DNA of 64,000 nt from JBFMEX01 sp040752215 (GTDB lineage: Bacteria > Pseudomonadota > Alphaproteobacteria > Rhizobiales > Hyphomicrobiaceae). Shown here piece by piece: positions 7,216 through 16,341 of the stretch. The notes under the pieces are model-generated. The model was not told the origin of the DNA. It was given only the letters and a program-made list of their open reading frames with translations, and made no database searches. A program made the translations under genes and the position numbers. Numbering within the stretch: position 1 is the stretch's first letter; each line of letters opens with the position of its first letter. The DNA lies in assembly GCA_040752215.1 (NCBI GenBank), contig JBFMEX010000048.1, forward strand, positions 9,754 through 73,753, given 5' to 3'.

Positions 7216-9009
7216 GTGACTGGCTTCCGGGTGCGACATCGCCCCGCCGCGCGAGCGATTGTCCGCACCTTGGCCAGTGCGCTCGCGCTGATCGTCGGCC
7301 TCGCGCTTGGCACGCCGGCCGAGGCACAGCGGGACGCCGCCGAGCCGGAGGCGGCGAGCGGGCGCCAATCGAAAGCGCTCGTCAGCGCTGAGCGCTACAT
7401 GGTCTCCTCCGCGAACCCGCATGCTTCGGAGGCCGGCCGCGAGATGCTGCGCCGCGGCGGCTCGGCGGTCGATGCGGCGATCGCGGCCGCGCTCGTTCTC
7501 AATCTGGTCGAGCCGCAGTCGTCCGGCATCGGCGGCGGCGGGTTCGTGGTCCATTACGATGCGGCGTCGAGGGCGCTCGCCACCTACGACGGGCGCGAGA
7601 CGGCGCCGGCCGCGGCGCGCCCCGACCGCTTTCTGGTCGACGGGCAGCCGATTGCGTTCCGTGATGCCGTGCGATCGGGTCTCGCGGTCGGTGTGCCGGG
7701 CCTCGTCCGGCTGATGGAGCACGTGCACAAGAAGCACGGGCGCCTGCCGTGGCGCGAGGTGCTCGGGCCGGCGATCCGCCTCGCGCGCGACGGTTTCGAG
7801 GTGTCGCCGCGGCTGCACCTGCTGCTGACGTGGTTCGGGCCGGACCATTTCGCGCCCGCCGCGCGCAAGTATTTCTTCACCTCGAACGGGTCGGCGTGGC
7901 CGGTCGGCTACCGGCTCGCCAACCCCGAACTCGCGACGACGCTGGACGAGATCGCAGAGCATGGCGCGGAGGCGTTCTACACGGGTGCGATCGCCGAGGA
8001 GATCATCGCCGCCGTCGGCGTCGGACGCGGCAGGCCCGGCGGCATGACGGAAGAGGATCTCGCCAGCTACCGCGTCGTCGAGCGGCAGGCGGTCTGCACG
8101 CCCTATCGGGGAAAGCGCATCTGCGGCATGGGCCCGCCGTCGTCGGGGGCGATCGCGGTCGGGGCGACGCTGAAGTTGATCGAGCCGCTCGAGGGGATCA
8201 CCGGCCGCGCGGCGGGGGGAAGCGTGCTCGCGCTGCATCTCATCGCCGAGGCGGAGCGGCTTGCCTATGCCGACCGCGACCGCTACATCGCCGACCCGTC
8301 GTTCGTGACCGTGCCGGCGGGACTGCTCGATGCGGGCTATCTCGCCGAGCGGCGGAAGCTGATCGACCCCGCGCGGGCGATGAAGCCGCCAGCGGCCGGC
8401 ACGCCACCAGGCATGGCGGCGCCGACGCGCGGCGCGGACGCCACGGTCGAGCGGGGCGGCACCACGCATCTCTCGGTCGTCGACGGGGAGGGCAACGCGG
8501 TCGCGATGACGGCGACCATCGAGGGGGCATTCGGGTCGGGTCTGTGGGCGGCCGGATTCCTGCTCAACAACGAGCTGACCGATTTCTCGTTTCGCGCCGT
8601 CGACGGCGACGGCCGGCCGATCGCCAACCGGGTCGAGGCCGGCAAGCGGCCACGGAGCTCGATGGCGCCGACGATCGTGCTCGATGCGGCGGGCGAGGTC
8701 GAGGCGGTGCTCGGCTCGCCGGGGGGAAACCGGATCCCGCTCTATGTCGTCAAGGCGCTGGTGGCCCTGATCGATTGGGGCATGGACGCCGGCGAGGCGG
8801 CGGCTCTGTTGAACGCCGGCAGCCGCGGAAAGACATTCGAGATCGAGATCGACGGCGCGGCGATCTGGCCGGCGCTGCAGATGAAAGCGCGGGGTCACGT
8901 GGTCCAACCCGACCTGATGACCTCGGGGCTGCACATCGTCACCCGCCGCAACGGCCGCCTCGAAGGCGGCGCCGACCCGCGCCGCGAGGGGGTGGTGATG
9001 GGGGATTGA
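7216..9009 (+). CDS. ggt: Gamma-glutamyltransferase, exported
   Basis: A 597-residue N-terminal-nucleophile hydrolase that cleaves gamma-glutamyl bonds (for example of glutathione) in the periplasm. A signal peptide (ASALALIVGLALGTPAEAQ) is present. The large subunit contains the conserved SANPHASEAGREMLRRGGSA and SSGIGGGGFVVHY; the autocleavage site with the catalytic Thr is RGGTTHLSVVD near residue 412, followed by PRSSMAPTIV and GSPGGNRIPLYV of the small subunit. The GTG at 7216 is preferred because GGGAGGGGG lies just upstream and the reading starts close to the signal peptide. It is a single gene; a divergent GGT-like paralogue is at 34.6-36.2 kb. Confidence 0.9.
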   Translation: MTGFRVRHRPAARAIVRTLASALALIVGLALGTPAEAQRDAAEPEAASGRQSKALVSAERYMVSSANPHASEAGREMLRRGGSAVDAAIAAALVLNLVEPQSSGIGGGGFVVHYDAASRALATYDGRETAPAAARPDRFLVDGQPIAFRDAVRSGLAVGVPGLVRLMEHVHKKHGRLPWREVLGPAIRLARDGFEVSPRLHLLLTWFGPDHFAPAARKYFFTSNGSAWPVGYRLANPELATTLDEIAEHGAEAFYTGAIAEEIIAAVGVGRGRPGGMTEEDLASYRVVERQAVCTPYRGKRICGMGPPSSGAIAVGATLKLIEPLEGITGRAAGGSVLALHLIAEAERLAYADRDRYIADPSFVTVPAGLLDAGYLAERRKLIDPARAMKPPAAGTPPGMAAPTRGADATVERGGTTHLSVVDGEGNAVAMTATIEGAFGSGLWAAGFLLNNELTDFSFRAVDGDGRPIANRVEAGKRPRSSMAPTIVLDAAGEVEAVLGSPGGNRIPLYVVKALVALIDWGMDAGEAAALLNAGSRGKTFEIEIDGAAIWPALQMKARGHVVQPDLMTSGLHIVTRRNGRLEGGADPRREGVVMGD

Positions 9010-9252
9010 GGGGGCGCGATCACCTGCGGTCTGCCTCGCCCTTTTCGCTTTGCGACTGTGATGGTGAGGCTCGGGAGCCTGCCCTCGGCCTTGTCCCGAG
9101 GGTGAGCAGCAAGCTGCGCTAGAACGAGCTGCCTGATCGCCATATGATAGGCATATCAGTCGTCATGCGGGGGCTGACAGTTGTGCTTGGTGGCGCTGCG
9201 GCGCGGCCGCTCTTTGCGCGGCGGCAGCCTCCGCTGACGAAAGGAGCAACCC

Positions 9253-9852
9253 ATGGCGTGGAGTGTTGAAGGGACCTGCATCGAGGCCTGCAACTGTGAG
9301 GTGGCGTGCCCGTGCATATTCTTCTCACCTCCGACGGAAGGTGAGTGCAAGGTCGTCGTCGCATGGCACATCGACAAGGGTCGCCATGGCGACGCCGTGC
9401 TCGATGGTCTCAATGCGGCACTGATCGCGCATGCGCCGGGCAACATGAAGGACGGCAAGTGGAAGGTTGCGCTCTATCTGGACGAACGCGGAAATGACAA
9501 GCAACGGGCTGCCCTGCAAGGTATCTTCTCAGGCGCCGATGGAGGACACATTGCCAATCTAGGCCCCCTGATCGGGCAGGTGCTGGGCGCGCGACCGGCA
9601 CGAATCAACTTCGACAAGGGTCCGACTGCTCACTTCCGCTTGGAAGTCGACGCAGTGGTCTCGACCGAAATGGACCCGATCGAAGGACAAGGCGGGGGGA
9701 CCGCGGAGATCAAGGGTCATCCGCTGGCGGTATCGCCCGGTCAGCCGGTCACCGTCGCGCGTGCGGCCCGCCTCCAGATCAATGACTACGGCATTACATG
9801 CGACATTGCCGGGCGAAATGGTTTTTTCGCTCCGTTTACCTACCAAGGCTGA
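9253..9852 (+). CDS. DUF1326 domain protein
   Basis: A 199-residue protein of the DUF1326 family, recognised from the N-terminus: WSVEGTCIEACNCEVACPCIF with its cluster of five cysteines. The rest contains the typical GRHGDAVLDGLNAALIAHAPG and FDKGPTAHFRLEVD. The function is unknown, but the Cys-rich N-terminus suggests metal binding. The ATG follows GAAAGGAG closely. The gene immediately downstream encodes DUF2182, the usual partner of DUF1326, so they probably act together at the membrane. Base composition is visibly less GC-rich than the surrounding genes. Confidence 0.85.
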   Translation: MAWSVEGTCIEACNCEVACPCIFFSPPTEGECKVVVAWHIDKGRHGDAVLDGLNAALIAHAPGNMKDGKWKVALYLDERGNDKQRAALQGIFSGADGGHIANLGPLIGQVLGARPARINFDKGPTAHFRLEVDAVVSTEMDPIEGQGGGTAEIKGHPLAVSPGQPVTVARAARLQINDYGITCDIAGRNGFFAPFTYQG

Positions 9853-9876
9853 TTTGCAAGTCTCCGGTGCCTCGAA

Positions 9877-10608
9877 GTGCTGATCCGCTCCCAACCTTGG
9901 ACCGCTGCCGGCGTATGGGTTGCGGCGGTCACGGGCTGGCTGCTGCTGTTGTGGGGCTCAGTCGATATGGCGAGCCCCGTCATGCAATTGATGATGCCTC
10001 TCTCCGCGTGGTCGCTTGCCAATTGGGGGGCCGTGTTCTCGATGTGGACCGTCATGATGGCAGCTATGATGCTCCCGTCTGCGGCACCCATGGTGCTGAC
10101 ATTTGCGGTGCTGGGCCGCAAACGCAACGAACGCCTCAGGACATTTTTCTTCATCAGCGGCTATTTGGCGCTGTGGGCGGCCTTCAGCGGAGCTGCAACA
10201 ATCATGCAATGGGGGCTGCAGTCATTCGGCTGGATCACGCCCATGATTGTGAGCAAGTCGGTTGGCCTCAGCGCCGTGCTGCTTCTGATCGCTGGCATTT
10301 TTCAGTTCAGTCCAGTCAAGCAAACGTGCTTGCGCGCATGCCGGTCTCCGCTCGGTTTCCTGTTGAGCGATTGGCAAGACGGCCTCGCAGGGGCGTGGCG
10401 TATGGGAGTTCGCCATGGCCGCTATTGTCTTGGCTGCTGCTGGGCGCTGATGACGCTGCTGTTCGTCGGTGGCGCCATGAATCTCCCTTGGATCGTGGCC
10501 CTCGCCGCCCTCGTTGCCATCGAAAAGCTTGCGGTCAGGGGAGAGCTGACTGCCCAGGTGCTCGGTGGCGTAATGATTGGCTCCGGCATCATTAGATTGA
10601 TCGTCTAG
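9877..10608 (+). CDS. DUF2182 family integral membrane protein
   Basis: A 243-residue polytopic membrane protein, described in databases as a predicted metal-binding membrane protein. Six to seven hydrophobic spans are visible. Signature segments are WTVMMAAMMLPSAAPMV, FFFISGYLALWAAFS and MGVRHGRYCLGCCWALM with its Cys pair, and FVGGAMNLPWIVALA. I take the GTG at 9877. Pairing with DUF1326 is common in proteobacteria and suggests a two-component membrane/peripheral complex handling a metal. Lower GC than the flanks hints at later acquisition. Confidence 0.83.
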   Translation: MLIRSQPWTAAGVWVAAVTGWLLLLWGSVDMASPVMQLMMPLSAWSLANWGAVFSMWTVMMAAMMLPSAAPMVLTFAVLGRKRNERLRTFFFISGYLALWAAFSGAATIMQWGLQSFGWITPMIVSKSVGLSAVLLLIAGIFQFSPVKQTCLRACRSPLGFLLSDWQDGLAGAWRMGVRHGRYCLGCCWALMTLLFVGGAMNLPWIVALAALVAIEKLAVRGELTAQVLGGVMIGSGIIRLIV

Positions 10609-11210
10609 CTCACAAGTCTTATGGCCGCCTGCGGGTCCCACCTCGCTTTCACCAGTATCCGTGCGGGCGGACAATCGCCGAACGCCTGTGCTATTGCCCG
10701 AGGCGTAAGCGCTGGCCGCTATTGGTTCGGGCCCAGAGGTCGCTGACACCCTTGAGCCGGGCTGCGTCCGCTCTGGACGCGAGGACTTTGGCGGTTGCAA
10801 GCCGATGACCTTCGCAAGCCGCCGAACATTGGTCTTGTCCATCTCGGCGGTTCAGCCACAGCAACTCGCCCCCAATTGTCAATCGAGCCATTCTACGCGA
10901 GCGACAGCCAGACTACTCCGGCAGCAAGCGAAAGTACGTTCAGCGGTGCGCCGACACTGGCGTAATCCCATTTGTGGGCGGCATCCTGTTGGCAAGGACT
11001 TTCGCATCGTCATGAAGTGCTGGTTGGTAGCGCCCATGTGTCCGGCCTGTTTACTCGGCGCGAACACCGATGGCCTTCATGCAATCCGCGAGATCGGCCC
11101 CCGATCAAAAGCACGCGCTCGTGGCACAAGCGGCCGCCCCCCGCCCCGGCTGCCGAATCACGTCCGCGGCAAGCACTTTCCCTGCCAGCGGGGAGAGGGA
11201 GCCCCGCCGC
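10609..11210. other. 600-base stretch without an intact gene; probable decayed sequence
   Basis: No reading frame here looks like a complete gene. On the reverse strand a short frame ending with TAG at 10893 reads YASVGAPLNVLSLAAGVVWL, which resembles the C-terminal end of an SLC13-type anion transporter, but it is broken a few codons upstream. The stretch is less GC-rich than the flanks. I interpret it as the remains of one or more genes, possibly delivered together with the DUF1326/DUF2182 pair. Confidence 0.3.
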
Positions 11211-11864
11211 TCACTCCTTCATATGCGAGCGGATGGCGCGGCCGATCTCGAAGATGCGGCTTTCGATCAGCACCGGGATCTCGCAGGCGAGCGGGATGTT
11301 CTGCTGGCGCTCCTGGAACACGCGCGCGTCCCAGTCGTAGCGCTCCAGGGCCTCGGCGAACCTTTTCTCCGCCGCCTCGCCGCCGCCGGCGTCCTTCTCC
11401 TTGTGCAGCCTTGCGAGCTCGATCCCCTGGCGCTCGAGCTCCTCGGCACGCGCGCGCTGGCGGCGCTGGAAGCGCTCGATGCCGCTGAGAACCGAGGCGC
11501 GGGTCTCGTTGGTGCGCGCCAGCGCGCCGGCGAACAAGACCGTGAGGCGCTGGTCGCGCTCGGCCTCGGGGAGTTCCTTGGCATAGCGCTCGATCGCCTT
11601 CTCGGCCTCGGCGACGGGCACCCGCCGACTGACGAGGAGCGGAACGAGCTTCACCGCGCCGGGATCGTTCCACCACTCCTTGATGTCCTCGACCGGCGGG
11701 CCGTCCCAGATCTGGACGGAGGAGAGCTTCGCTACCTTGTGCTGCACGCATGGCCAGTCGGGATAGGCGGTCGCGGAGGTGGAGCCGGGCACGGCGCGCG
11801 CGGGAGCGAGGCTCGCCGCGAGTGCGGCCATGACGATGCATGCGCTCGGTCGACGTGCGATCAT
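11211..11864 (-). CDS. Secreted protein of the PQQ-associated ABC locus, unknown function
   Basis: A 217-residue exported protein with a signal peptide (CIVMAALAASLAPARA). The mature part begins YPDWPCVQHKVAKLSSVQIWDGP, then turns helical and highly charged, with predicted coiled coil around RRQRARAEELERQGIELARL, and ends with KERFAEALERYDW-like heptads and a single C-terminal Cys (IPLACEIPVL). I do not recognise a named family. It is the last gene of the run that includes the PQQ-type ABC permease, starting four bases after the permease stop, so a role in the same envelope system is likely. The ATG at 11864 places the signal peptide at the N-terminus. Confidence 0.6.
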   Translation of the reverse strand: MIARRPSACIVMAALAASLAPARAVPGSTSATAYPDWPCVQHKVAKLSSVQIWDGPPVEDIKEWWNDPGAVKLVPLLVSRRVPVAEAEKAIERYAKELPEAERDQRLTVLFAGALARTNETRASVLSGIERFQRRQRARAEELERQGIELARLHKEKDAGGGEAAEKRFAEALERYDWDARVFQERQQNIPLACEIPVLIESRIFEIGRAIRSHMKE

Positions 11865-11868
11865 GCGC

Positions 11869-12756
11869 TCAGCCTCCGCCACCACCTGGCCCGCCACGGC
11901 GTGCGATGAGACCCTTGGATGGATTGTAGGCGAACACGGCGGCGGCGAGGAACAGCACCGTGCAGCCGACGACGATCACGAGCGAGGTCACGTCGAGCTT
12001 GCCGTAGAGCGCGAAGCGGATCAGCTCGACGGCGTGCGTGAACGGATTGAGCCGGCAGATCTCGTAGAGCAGCGGGCTCGATTCCTTGATCCGCCACAGT
12101 GGATAGAGTGCGGACGAGGCGAAGAACATCGGGAAGATGACGAAGTTCATCACGCCGGCGAAGTTCTCGAGCTGCTTGATGACCGAGGACATGAAGAGTG
12201 CCAGCGAGCCGAGCATGAGACCCGACAGGACCAGCGCCGGCAGCACGGTCAGGTAGCCGATCAGCGGCGGCTCGATTTCCCAGAAATAGGCGATGGCGAG
12301 GAACACGTAGACCTGCAGCAGCGACACCGCGACGCCGCCGATGAGCTTGGAAAGGAGGAGGAAGGAGCGCGGGAACGGGCTGACGAGGAGCGTGCGCATG
12401 GCGCCCGTCTCGCGGTCGTAGACCATCGACAGCGAGGACTGCATGGCGTTGAACAACTGGATCATGCCGACGAGGCCCGGCGTCACGAACACCTCGTACA
12501 GCACGTAGGATTCGTAGGGCGGGATGATCGACACGCCGAGCACCTGGCGGAAGCCGGCGGCGAAGATGAACAGCCAGACGAGCGGGCGCACGAGCGCGGA
12601 CAGGAACCGCTCGCGCTGATGCAGGAAGCGCAGCACCTCGCGCCAGACGATGCCGCGAAAGCAGGCGAGGTAGCCGCCGAGGCTGAGCCGGCTCGGCTCG
12701 GCGCGCGCGGCGGCCACGGCGCTCGCCGCCGTCGGGCGGGTGGTCTCGACGTTCAT
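11869..12756 (-). CDS. ABC-2 type permease of the PQQ-alcohol-dehydrogenase-associated transporter (PedC-like)
   Basis: A 295-residue membrane protein with six hydrophobic segments and the ABC-2 export fold. WREVLRFLHQRERFLSALVRPLVWLF precedes the first spans, and MVYDRETGAMRTLLVSPFPRS is the conserved cytoplasmic coupling helix of this family. The C-terminus ends in a Gly run. Genes like this accompany PQQ-dependent alcohol dehydrogenase loci (phenylethanol/ethanol ped clusters), where the transported compound is unknown. Its ATG overlaps the ATPase stop by four bases (ATGA). Confidence 0.82.
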   Translation of the reverse strand: MNVETTRPTAASAVAAARAEPSRLSLGGYLACFRGIVWREVLRFLHQRERFLSALVRPLVWLFIFAAGFRQVLGVSIIPPYESYVLYEVFVTPGLVGMIQLFNAMQSSLSMVYDRETGAMRTLLVSPFPRSFLLLSKLIGGVAVSLLQVYVFLAIAYFWEIEPPLIGYLTVLPALVLSGLMLGSLALFMSSVIKQLENFAGVMNFVIFPMFFASSALYPLWRIKESSPLLYEICRLNPFTHAVELIRFALYGKLDVTSLVIVVGCTVLFLAAAVFAYNPSKGLIARRGGPGGGGG

Positions 12757-13517
12757 GCCGCCTCCAGGCCCTCGGTGCCGGTCAGCTTGCGGAACGCGGC
12801 CGGGAGGCTGCTCGCCCCCGCTGCCGCCAGCATGCCCGGCACGCTGCCGGAGAAGAGCACACGGCCCTTGTGGAGGACAACCACGAGATCGTCGGGTGCG
12901 ATCTCGTCCATCAGGTGGGTGGCCCACAGCACGCCGAGGCCGCGCTCGGCGACCAGGGCACGGACGATTCTGATGACGCTCTCGCGCGAGCCGACGTCGA
13001 GGCCTACGGTCGGCTCGTCGAGCAGCAGGAGACCGGGCCGGTGCAGCAGCGCGCGGGCGATCTCGACCCTGCGCGCCTGGCCGCCCGAAAGATGCCGCAC
13101 CTTCTCCTTGGCGCGATCGGCGAGCCCGACCCTCTCCAGTGCCGCGGCGGCGCGCCGGCGGGCCTCGATCGCGCCGATGCCATGCAGGGCGGCGTGGTAG
13201 GTGAGATTCTGAGCGAGCGAGAGGTCCTGGTCGAGCGTGCGGCTCTGGAACACGACGCCGAGCCTCTGCAAGGCTGCGGTCGGCCGCCGGCGGACGTCGT
13301 CGCCGAGGATGCGGATCTCGCCCGTGACGTTGTCGTAGAGGCGGGTGACGAGCGAGAACAGCGTCGACTTGCCGGCGCCGTTGAGGCCGAGCAGCACGCC
13401 GAACGTGCCTTGCGGCACGGCGAGCGAGACGTTGTCGAGCGCCAGGTAGTCGCCGAAGCGGTGGCTGACGCCTTTGACGTCGAGTGCGAGCGGTGTGCTG
13501 TCGGTCATTGCGCTCAT
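12753..13517 (-). CDS. ABC transporter ATPase of the PQQ-associated system
   Basis: A 254-residue ATP-binding subunit. Walker A is GLNGAGKST, the Q-loop is VVFQSRTLDQDLSLAQNL, the signature is LSGGQARRVEIARAL, and Walker B is GLLLLDEPTVGLD, all intact. The segment ALHGIGAIEARRRAAAALERV is typical of export ATPases pairing with ABC-2 permeases. It pairs with the permease immediately downstream. The ATG at 13517 is preferred because it overlaps the stop of the cupredoxin-like gene (ATGA); an internal ATG at 13508 is the alternative. Confidence 0.86.
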   Translation of the reverse strand: MSAMTDSTPLALDVKGVSHRFGDYLALDNVSLAVPQGTFGVLLGLNGAGKSTLFSLVTRLYDNVTGEIRILGDDVRRRPTAALQRLGVVFQSRTLDQDLSLAQNLTYHAALHGIGAIEARRRAAAALERVGLADRAKEKVRHLSGGQARRVEIARALLHRPGLLLLDEPTVGLDVGSRESVIRIVRALVAERGLGVLWATHLMDEIAPDDLVVVLHKGRVLFSGSVPGMLAAAGASSLPAAFRKLTGTEGLEAA

Positions 13518-13939
13518 TTGACGACCAGCTTGCCGGTGACGCCCTTGCCCTCGAGACCCCTGCACATCCAGGTGTAGTCGCCGGGCTTGACGGGGACGAA
13601 GAACAGCTCGGCCTCGCCCTCGTCCTCCATCTCGATCTCGTTCAGCTGCGCCACCTTGATCTCGACCTTCTTGACCTCGACCTTCCGCAGCCAGACCGCG
13701 GCTGCGAACTCTGGCGCGACCCAGGCACATTCCTTCTTGCCGGTCGAGACGATCTTCAAGCGATAGCCCTTGCCGGTCACCATGGCAAAGTCCTTCTGCG
13801 AGACGCCATAGCCGGCGTCGTCGGTGCCGATGACGAGATCGGGAAGCTTCTCGGGCTTGGCGGCGAGGAAGCCCTCGGCCAGCGCCGGGGCGGCGACGAG
13901 AGCGGTGGCAGCGAGGACGGCGAGCGAACGGGCAATCAT
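13514..13939 (-). CDS. Cupredoxin-like secreted protein without histidine
   Basis: A 141-residue exported protein (signal RSLAVLAATALVAAPALA). The C-terminal pattern ELFFVPVKPGDYTWMCRGLEGKGVTGKLVV has the strand-loop-strand layout of cupredoxins, where a Cys normally ligates copper and is followed by His and Met. Here the whole protein contains no His at all, and the only two cysteines are KKECAW and WMCRG, so a blue-copper site is not possible. The two Cys could form a disulfide. It is encoded between the beta-propeller gene and the ABC ATPase, so it probably works in the periplasmic part of that system. Confidence 0.65.
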   Translation of the reverse strand: MIARSLAVLAATALVAAPALAEGFLAAKPEKLPDLVIGTDDAGYGVSQKDFAMVTGKGYRLKIVSTGKKECAWVAPEFAAAVWLRKVEVKKVEIKVAQLNEIEMEDEGEAELFFVPVKPGDYTWMCRGLEGKGVTGKLVVK

Positions 13940-13976
13940 GTCGAGGGCTCCTCGGGGTGGAAACGACTGAATGTCG

Positions 13977-14963
13977 TCAGAACGGGGCGGTGACCACGCC
14001 CCACGGGTAGCGGCCGGTCTTGATCGACTTGATGGCGCGCAGCTTGTCGACGTCGATCACGGTGACGTCGTTGGAGGTGCCGTTGGTGGTGAACAGCTGC
14101 TTCTCGTCGGGCGAGAACGCGAGCTGCCACACGCGCTGACCGACGAGAATGTAGCGCTCGACCTCGAACGTCTTGGCATTGACGACGGCGACGCGGTTGG
14201 CGGGCCCGAGGGCGACGAACGCCTTGCTGCGGTCCTTGGTGATTCTCACTCCGACCGGCTGGATCGCGTCCGAGCTGATGCCCTGGATCTCGAACTTGAT
14301 CTTGCCCTTCACCTGCCGCGTCGCCGGGTCGATGACGGTGACGGTGCCGCCGATCTCGGCGCTGACCCACACCTCGGCGCCGTCGGCGGTGAACTCTGCG
14401 ACCCGCGGCCGGTTGTCGACCAGAACGTTGTCGATCGTCTTGTTGGTCGCGGTGTCGATGAAGTGGGCCATGTTGGTGGTCTCGGAGGTGTTGACCAGGA
14501 TCTTGCCGTCCGGGCTCATGCCCATGCCTTCCGGCTCCACGCCGACCGGGATCTCGGTGATGATCCTGCCGTGCTCGAAGTCGACCACGGTGACGAGGTT
14601 GTCGTCCTCGTTGGCGATGTAGAGGGGGTTGCCGGAGGGATGGAAGACGAACAGCTCCGGGTCGGGTCCGGAGGGCAGCGTTCGCACGAACTCCATCGTC
14701 TTGGCGTCGTAGACCTGGACGATGTGATCGTCGCTGGCGCAGATCAGCACGTATTTGTTGTCGCGCGAGAGGATGATGCCGCGCGGGCGGGCACCGACCT
14801 TGACCGTCTTGACCGCCTCCATCTTGGTGCCGTCGATGACGGTCACGGTGTTGTCCTTCTCGTTGGTGACGTAGACCGTGTAAGCGGCGGCGCTGCCGGC
14901 CATGCCCGCGAGCGCGGCGAGGGCCGCGGTCGCCCCGATCAGACCAGCCTTGAAGTGTGCCAC
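13977..14963 (-). CDS. PQQ-catabolism-associated YVTN beta-propeller protein
   Basis: A 328-residue periplasmic protein with signal peptide (IGATAALAALAGMAGSAAA) and about seven repeats of the YVTN type, each containing motifs such as NTVTVIDGTKMEAVKTVKVG, DNLVTVVDFEHGRIITEIPVG and GTVTVIDPATRQVKGKI. This is the beta-propeller regularly found next to PQQ-dependent alcohol dehydrogenase ABC genes. Its ligand is not known; propellers of this kind usually act as protein-interaction or sensing platforms. The gene lies in the minus-strand run between the substrate-binding protein and the cupredoxin-like gene with short spacers. Confidence 0.85.
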   Translation of the reverse strand: MAHFKAGLIGATAALAALAGMAGSAAAYTVYVTNEKDNTVTVIDGTKMEAVKTVKVGARPRGIILSRDNKYVLICASDDHIVQVYDAKTMEFVRTLPSGPDPELFVFHPSGNPLYIANEDDNLVTVVDFEHGRIITEIPVGVEPEGMGMSPDGKILVNTSETTNMAHFIDTATNKTIDNVLVDNRPRVAEFTADGAEVWVSAEIGGTVTVIDPATRQVKGKIKFEIQGISSDAIQPVGVRITKDRSKAFVALGPANRVAVVNAKTFEVERYILVGQRVWQLAFSPDEKQLFTTNGTSNDVTVIDVDKLRAIKSIKTGRYPWGVVTAPF

Positions 14964-15020
14964 GTGTCGCTCCTGTCGCTGCCGGCGTTCAGGACGGCGC
15001 CGGTTCCCTTTTTTCCGGGG

Positions 15021-16313
15021 CTATTTCGCAAACGCCTTGCACGTCGTCTCGGGCCTGTCGATGCCGAGCGTGTCGAGCTCGGTGAACTGGTGCAGGAAGC
15101 CCGGCTGCGGCGATACCGTCACGTGCAGCTTGTCGGTGGCGACGAGCACCGGCTGGCGGAGCTGTCCGTCCCAGGCGCGGTAGGTGAGCTTCTGGCCCTT
15201 GAACGCGGCAAGCTCGAACTCGGATGAGCGCATGTAGGCGATCAGATCCGCGGTGGTGCCGCCGCGCTTCCTGGTCGCCGCCTCGCCGATCGAGCGCACG
15301 GCCATCCACACGTTGTAGTCGAGCGGGCGCATGTTGCGTGCGTTCATGCGCTTGAAGCGGTTCTGGAACTGGGTGCCGCCCCACAGCTCGACGGCGGGGT
15401 GCCAGCTGGTGGCGAACAGGCCCGCGGTGCCTGCGACCGGGCGCGCCTCCCAGGTGCGATAGGGGAGGTAGTCGCCGAACAGGCTGCCCTCGTCGGCGAC
15501 GACCACGACGTCGTGGGCCTGCGCGTTCTGGGTGAAGGTCGGGATCTGCTGCTGGACCTGTTCGAAGCCGCCGTCGGAGCGCCGGCTTCCGGGCTCGTAC
15601 TTGAACTCGCGCTCCTCGACGATCTTGAGGCCATAGCGTTTGGCGGTGCGCCGGAACGCGTCGGCGTAGAGCTTGTCCTCCGGCTGCGGTCCGAGCACGA
15701 GGAATACCTTGCGCCACTGCTTCCAGGCCAGGTACTGGCCGAGGGCGTCGGTGAGCATGGCGCGCGAGGGGCCGGTGTGCTTGACGTTGGCGCGACAGTC
15801 CTCGCCGCGCAGGCGGTCGTCCGCGGCGCCGGCATTGAAGATCACGGCGTCCTTGCCCTTGACGCTATCGGCGATGGCGAGAAGGGTCGAGGCGGAGACG
15901 TCGGTGACGATGAAGCCGGTGCCAGCGTCGGCCCGCTTCACCGCCTCGGCGACGAGATCCTCCGGCTTGGCGCTGTCGAAGGTCTCGAGGGTGAACTCCT
16001 GATCGAGGAAGCGGCCTGTGGTGTTGTTGTCGGCGATCGCCAGCTTGGCTCCGCCCAGGCCGTCGTCGTCGGGCGGCAGGTCGAGGAGCGAGAGCGGCGG
16101 CAGCCGGTCGCGCTGCTCGCGCAAGAGCACGATCGATATCCGTTGCGCGGCCGGCTTGGTCACCGCCGGGGCGCCGGCAGGCCTGGCATCCGGGGCCAGC
16201 GCCGGCGCCACCAGCAGCGCCAACGAGAGCGCAAGTACCGACCAGCCGGCGCGCGCGAGCCGAGGCGCGGCGGAGCATGCGGGAGCGAGACGCCAATTGG
16301 TCGGCGATGCCAT
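15021..16313 (-). CDS. Periplasmic substrate-binding protein of the PQQ-associated ABC system
   Basis: A 430-residue secreted protein related to branched-chain amino-acid binding proteins and to the binding component of PQQ alcohol dehydrogenase ABC loci. After a long N-terminal signal (AGWSVLALSLALLVAPALA) it has ISIVLLREQRDRLPPLSLLDLPPDDDGLGGA, a type I periplasmic-binding start with an extension, and LAIADNNTTGRFLDQEF. Three internal Cys are present (GEDCRANVKH, others at the ends). It is the first gene of the minus-strand run and its start lies only 29 bases from the palindrome at 16342, the probable control site. Confidence 0.82.
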   Translation of the reverse strand: MASPTNWRLAPACSAAPRLARAGWSVLALSLALLVAPALAPDARPAGAPAVTKPAAQRISIVLLREQRDRLPPLSLLDLPPDDDGLGGAKLAIADNNTTGRFLDQEFTLETFDSAKPEDLVAEAVKRADAGTGFIVTDVSASTLLAIADSVKGKDAVIFNAGAADDRLRGEDCRANVKHTGPSRAMLTDALGQYLAWKQWRKVFLVLGPQPEDKLYADAFRRTAKRYGLKIVEEREFKYEPGSRRSDGGFEQVQQQIPTFTQNAQAHDVVVVADEGSLFGDYLPYRTWEARPVAGTAGLFATSWHPAVELWGGTQFQNRFKRMNARNMRPLDYNVWMAVRSIGEAATRKRGGTTADLIAYMRSSEFELAAFKGQKLTYRAWDGQLRQPVLVATDKLHVTVSPQPGFLHQFTELDTLGIDRPETTCKAFAK

Positions 16314-16341
16314 GCGAGTGCGGCCCTTGCTGCTGACGGCG

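Noticed and set aside
6832..8934. 700-codon minus-strand frame
   Set aside because: Antisense to the gamma-glutamyltransferase gene; rich in Arg, His and Pro with no motif.
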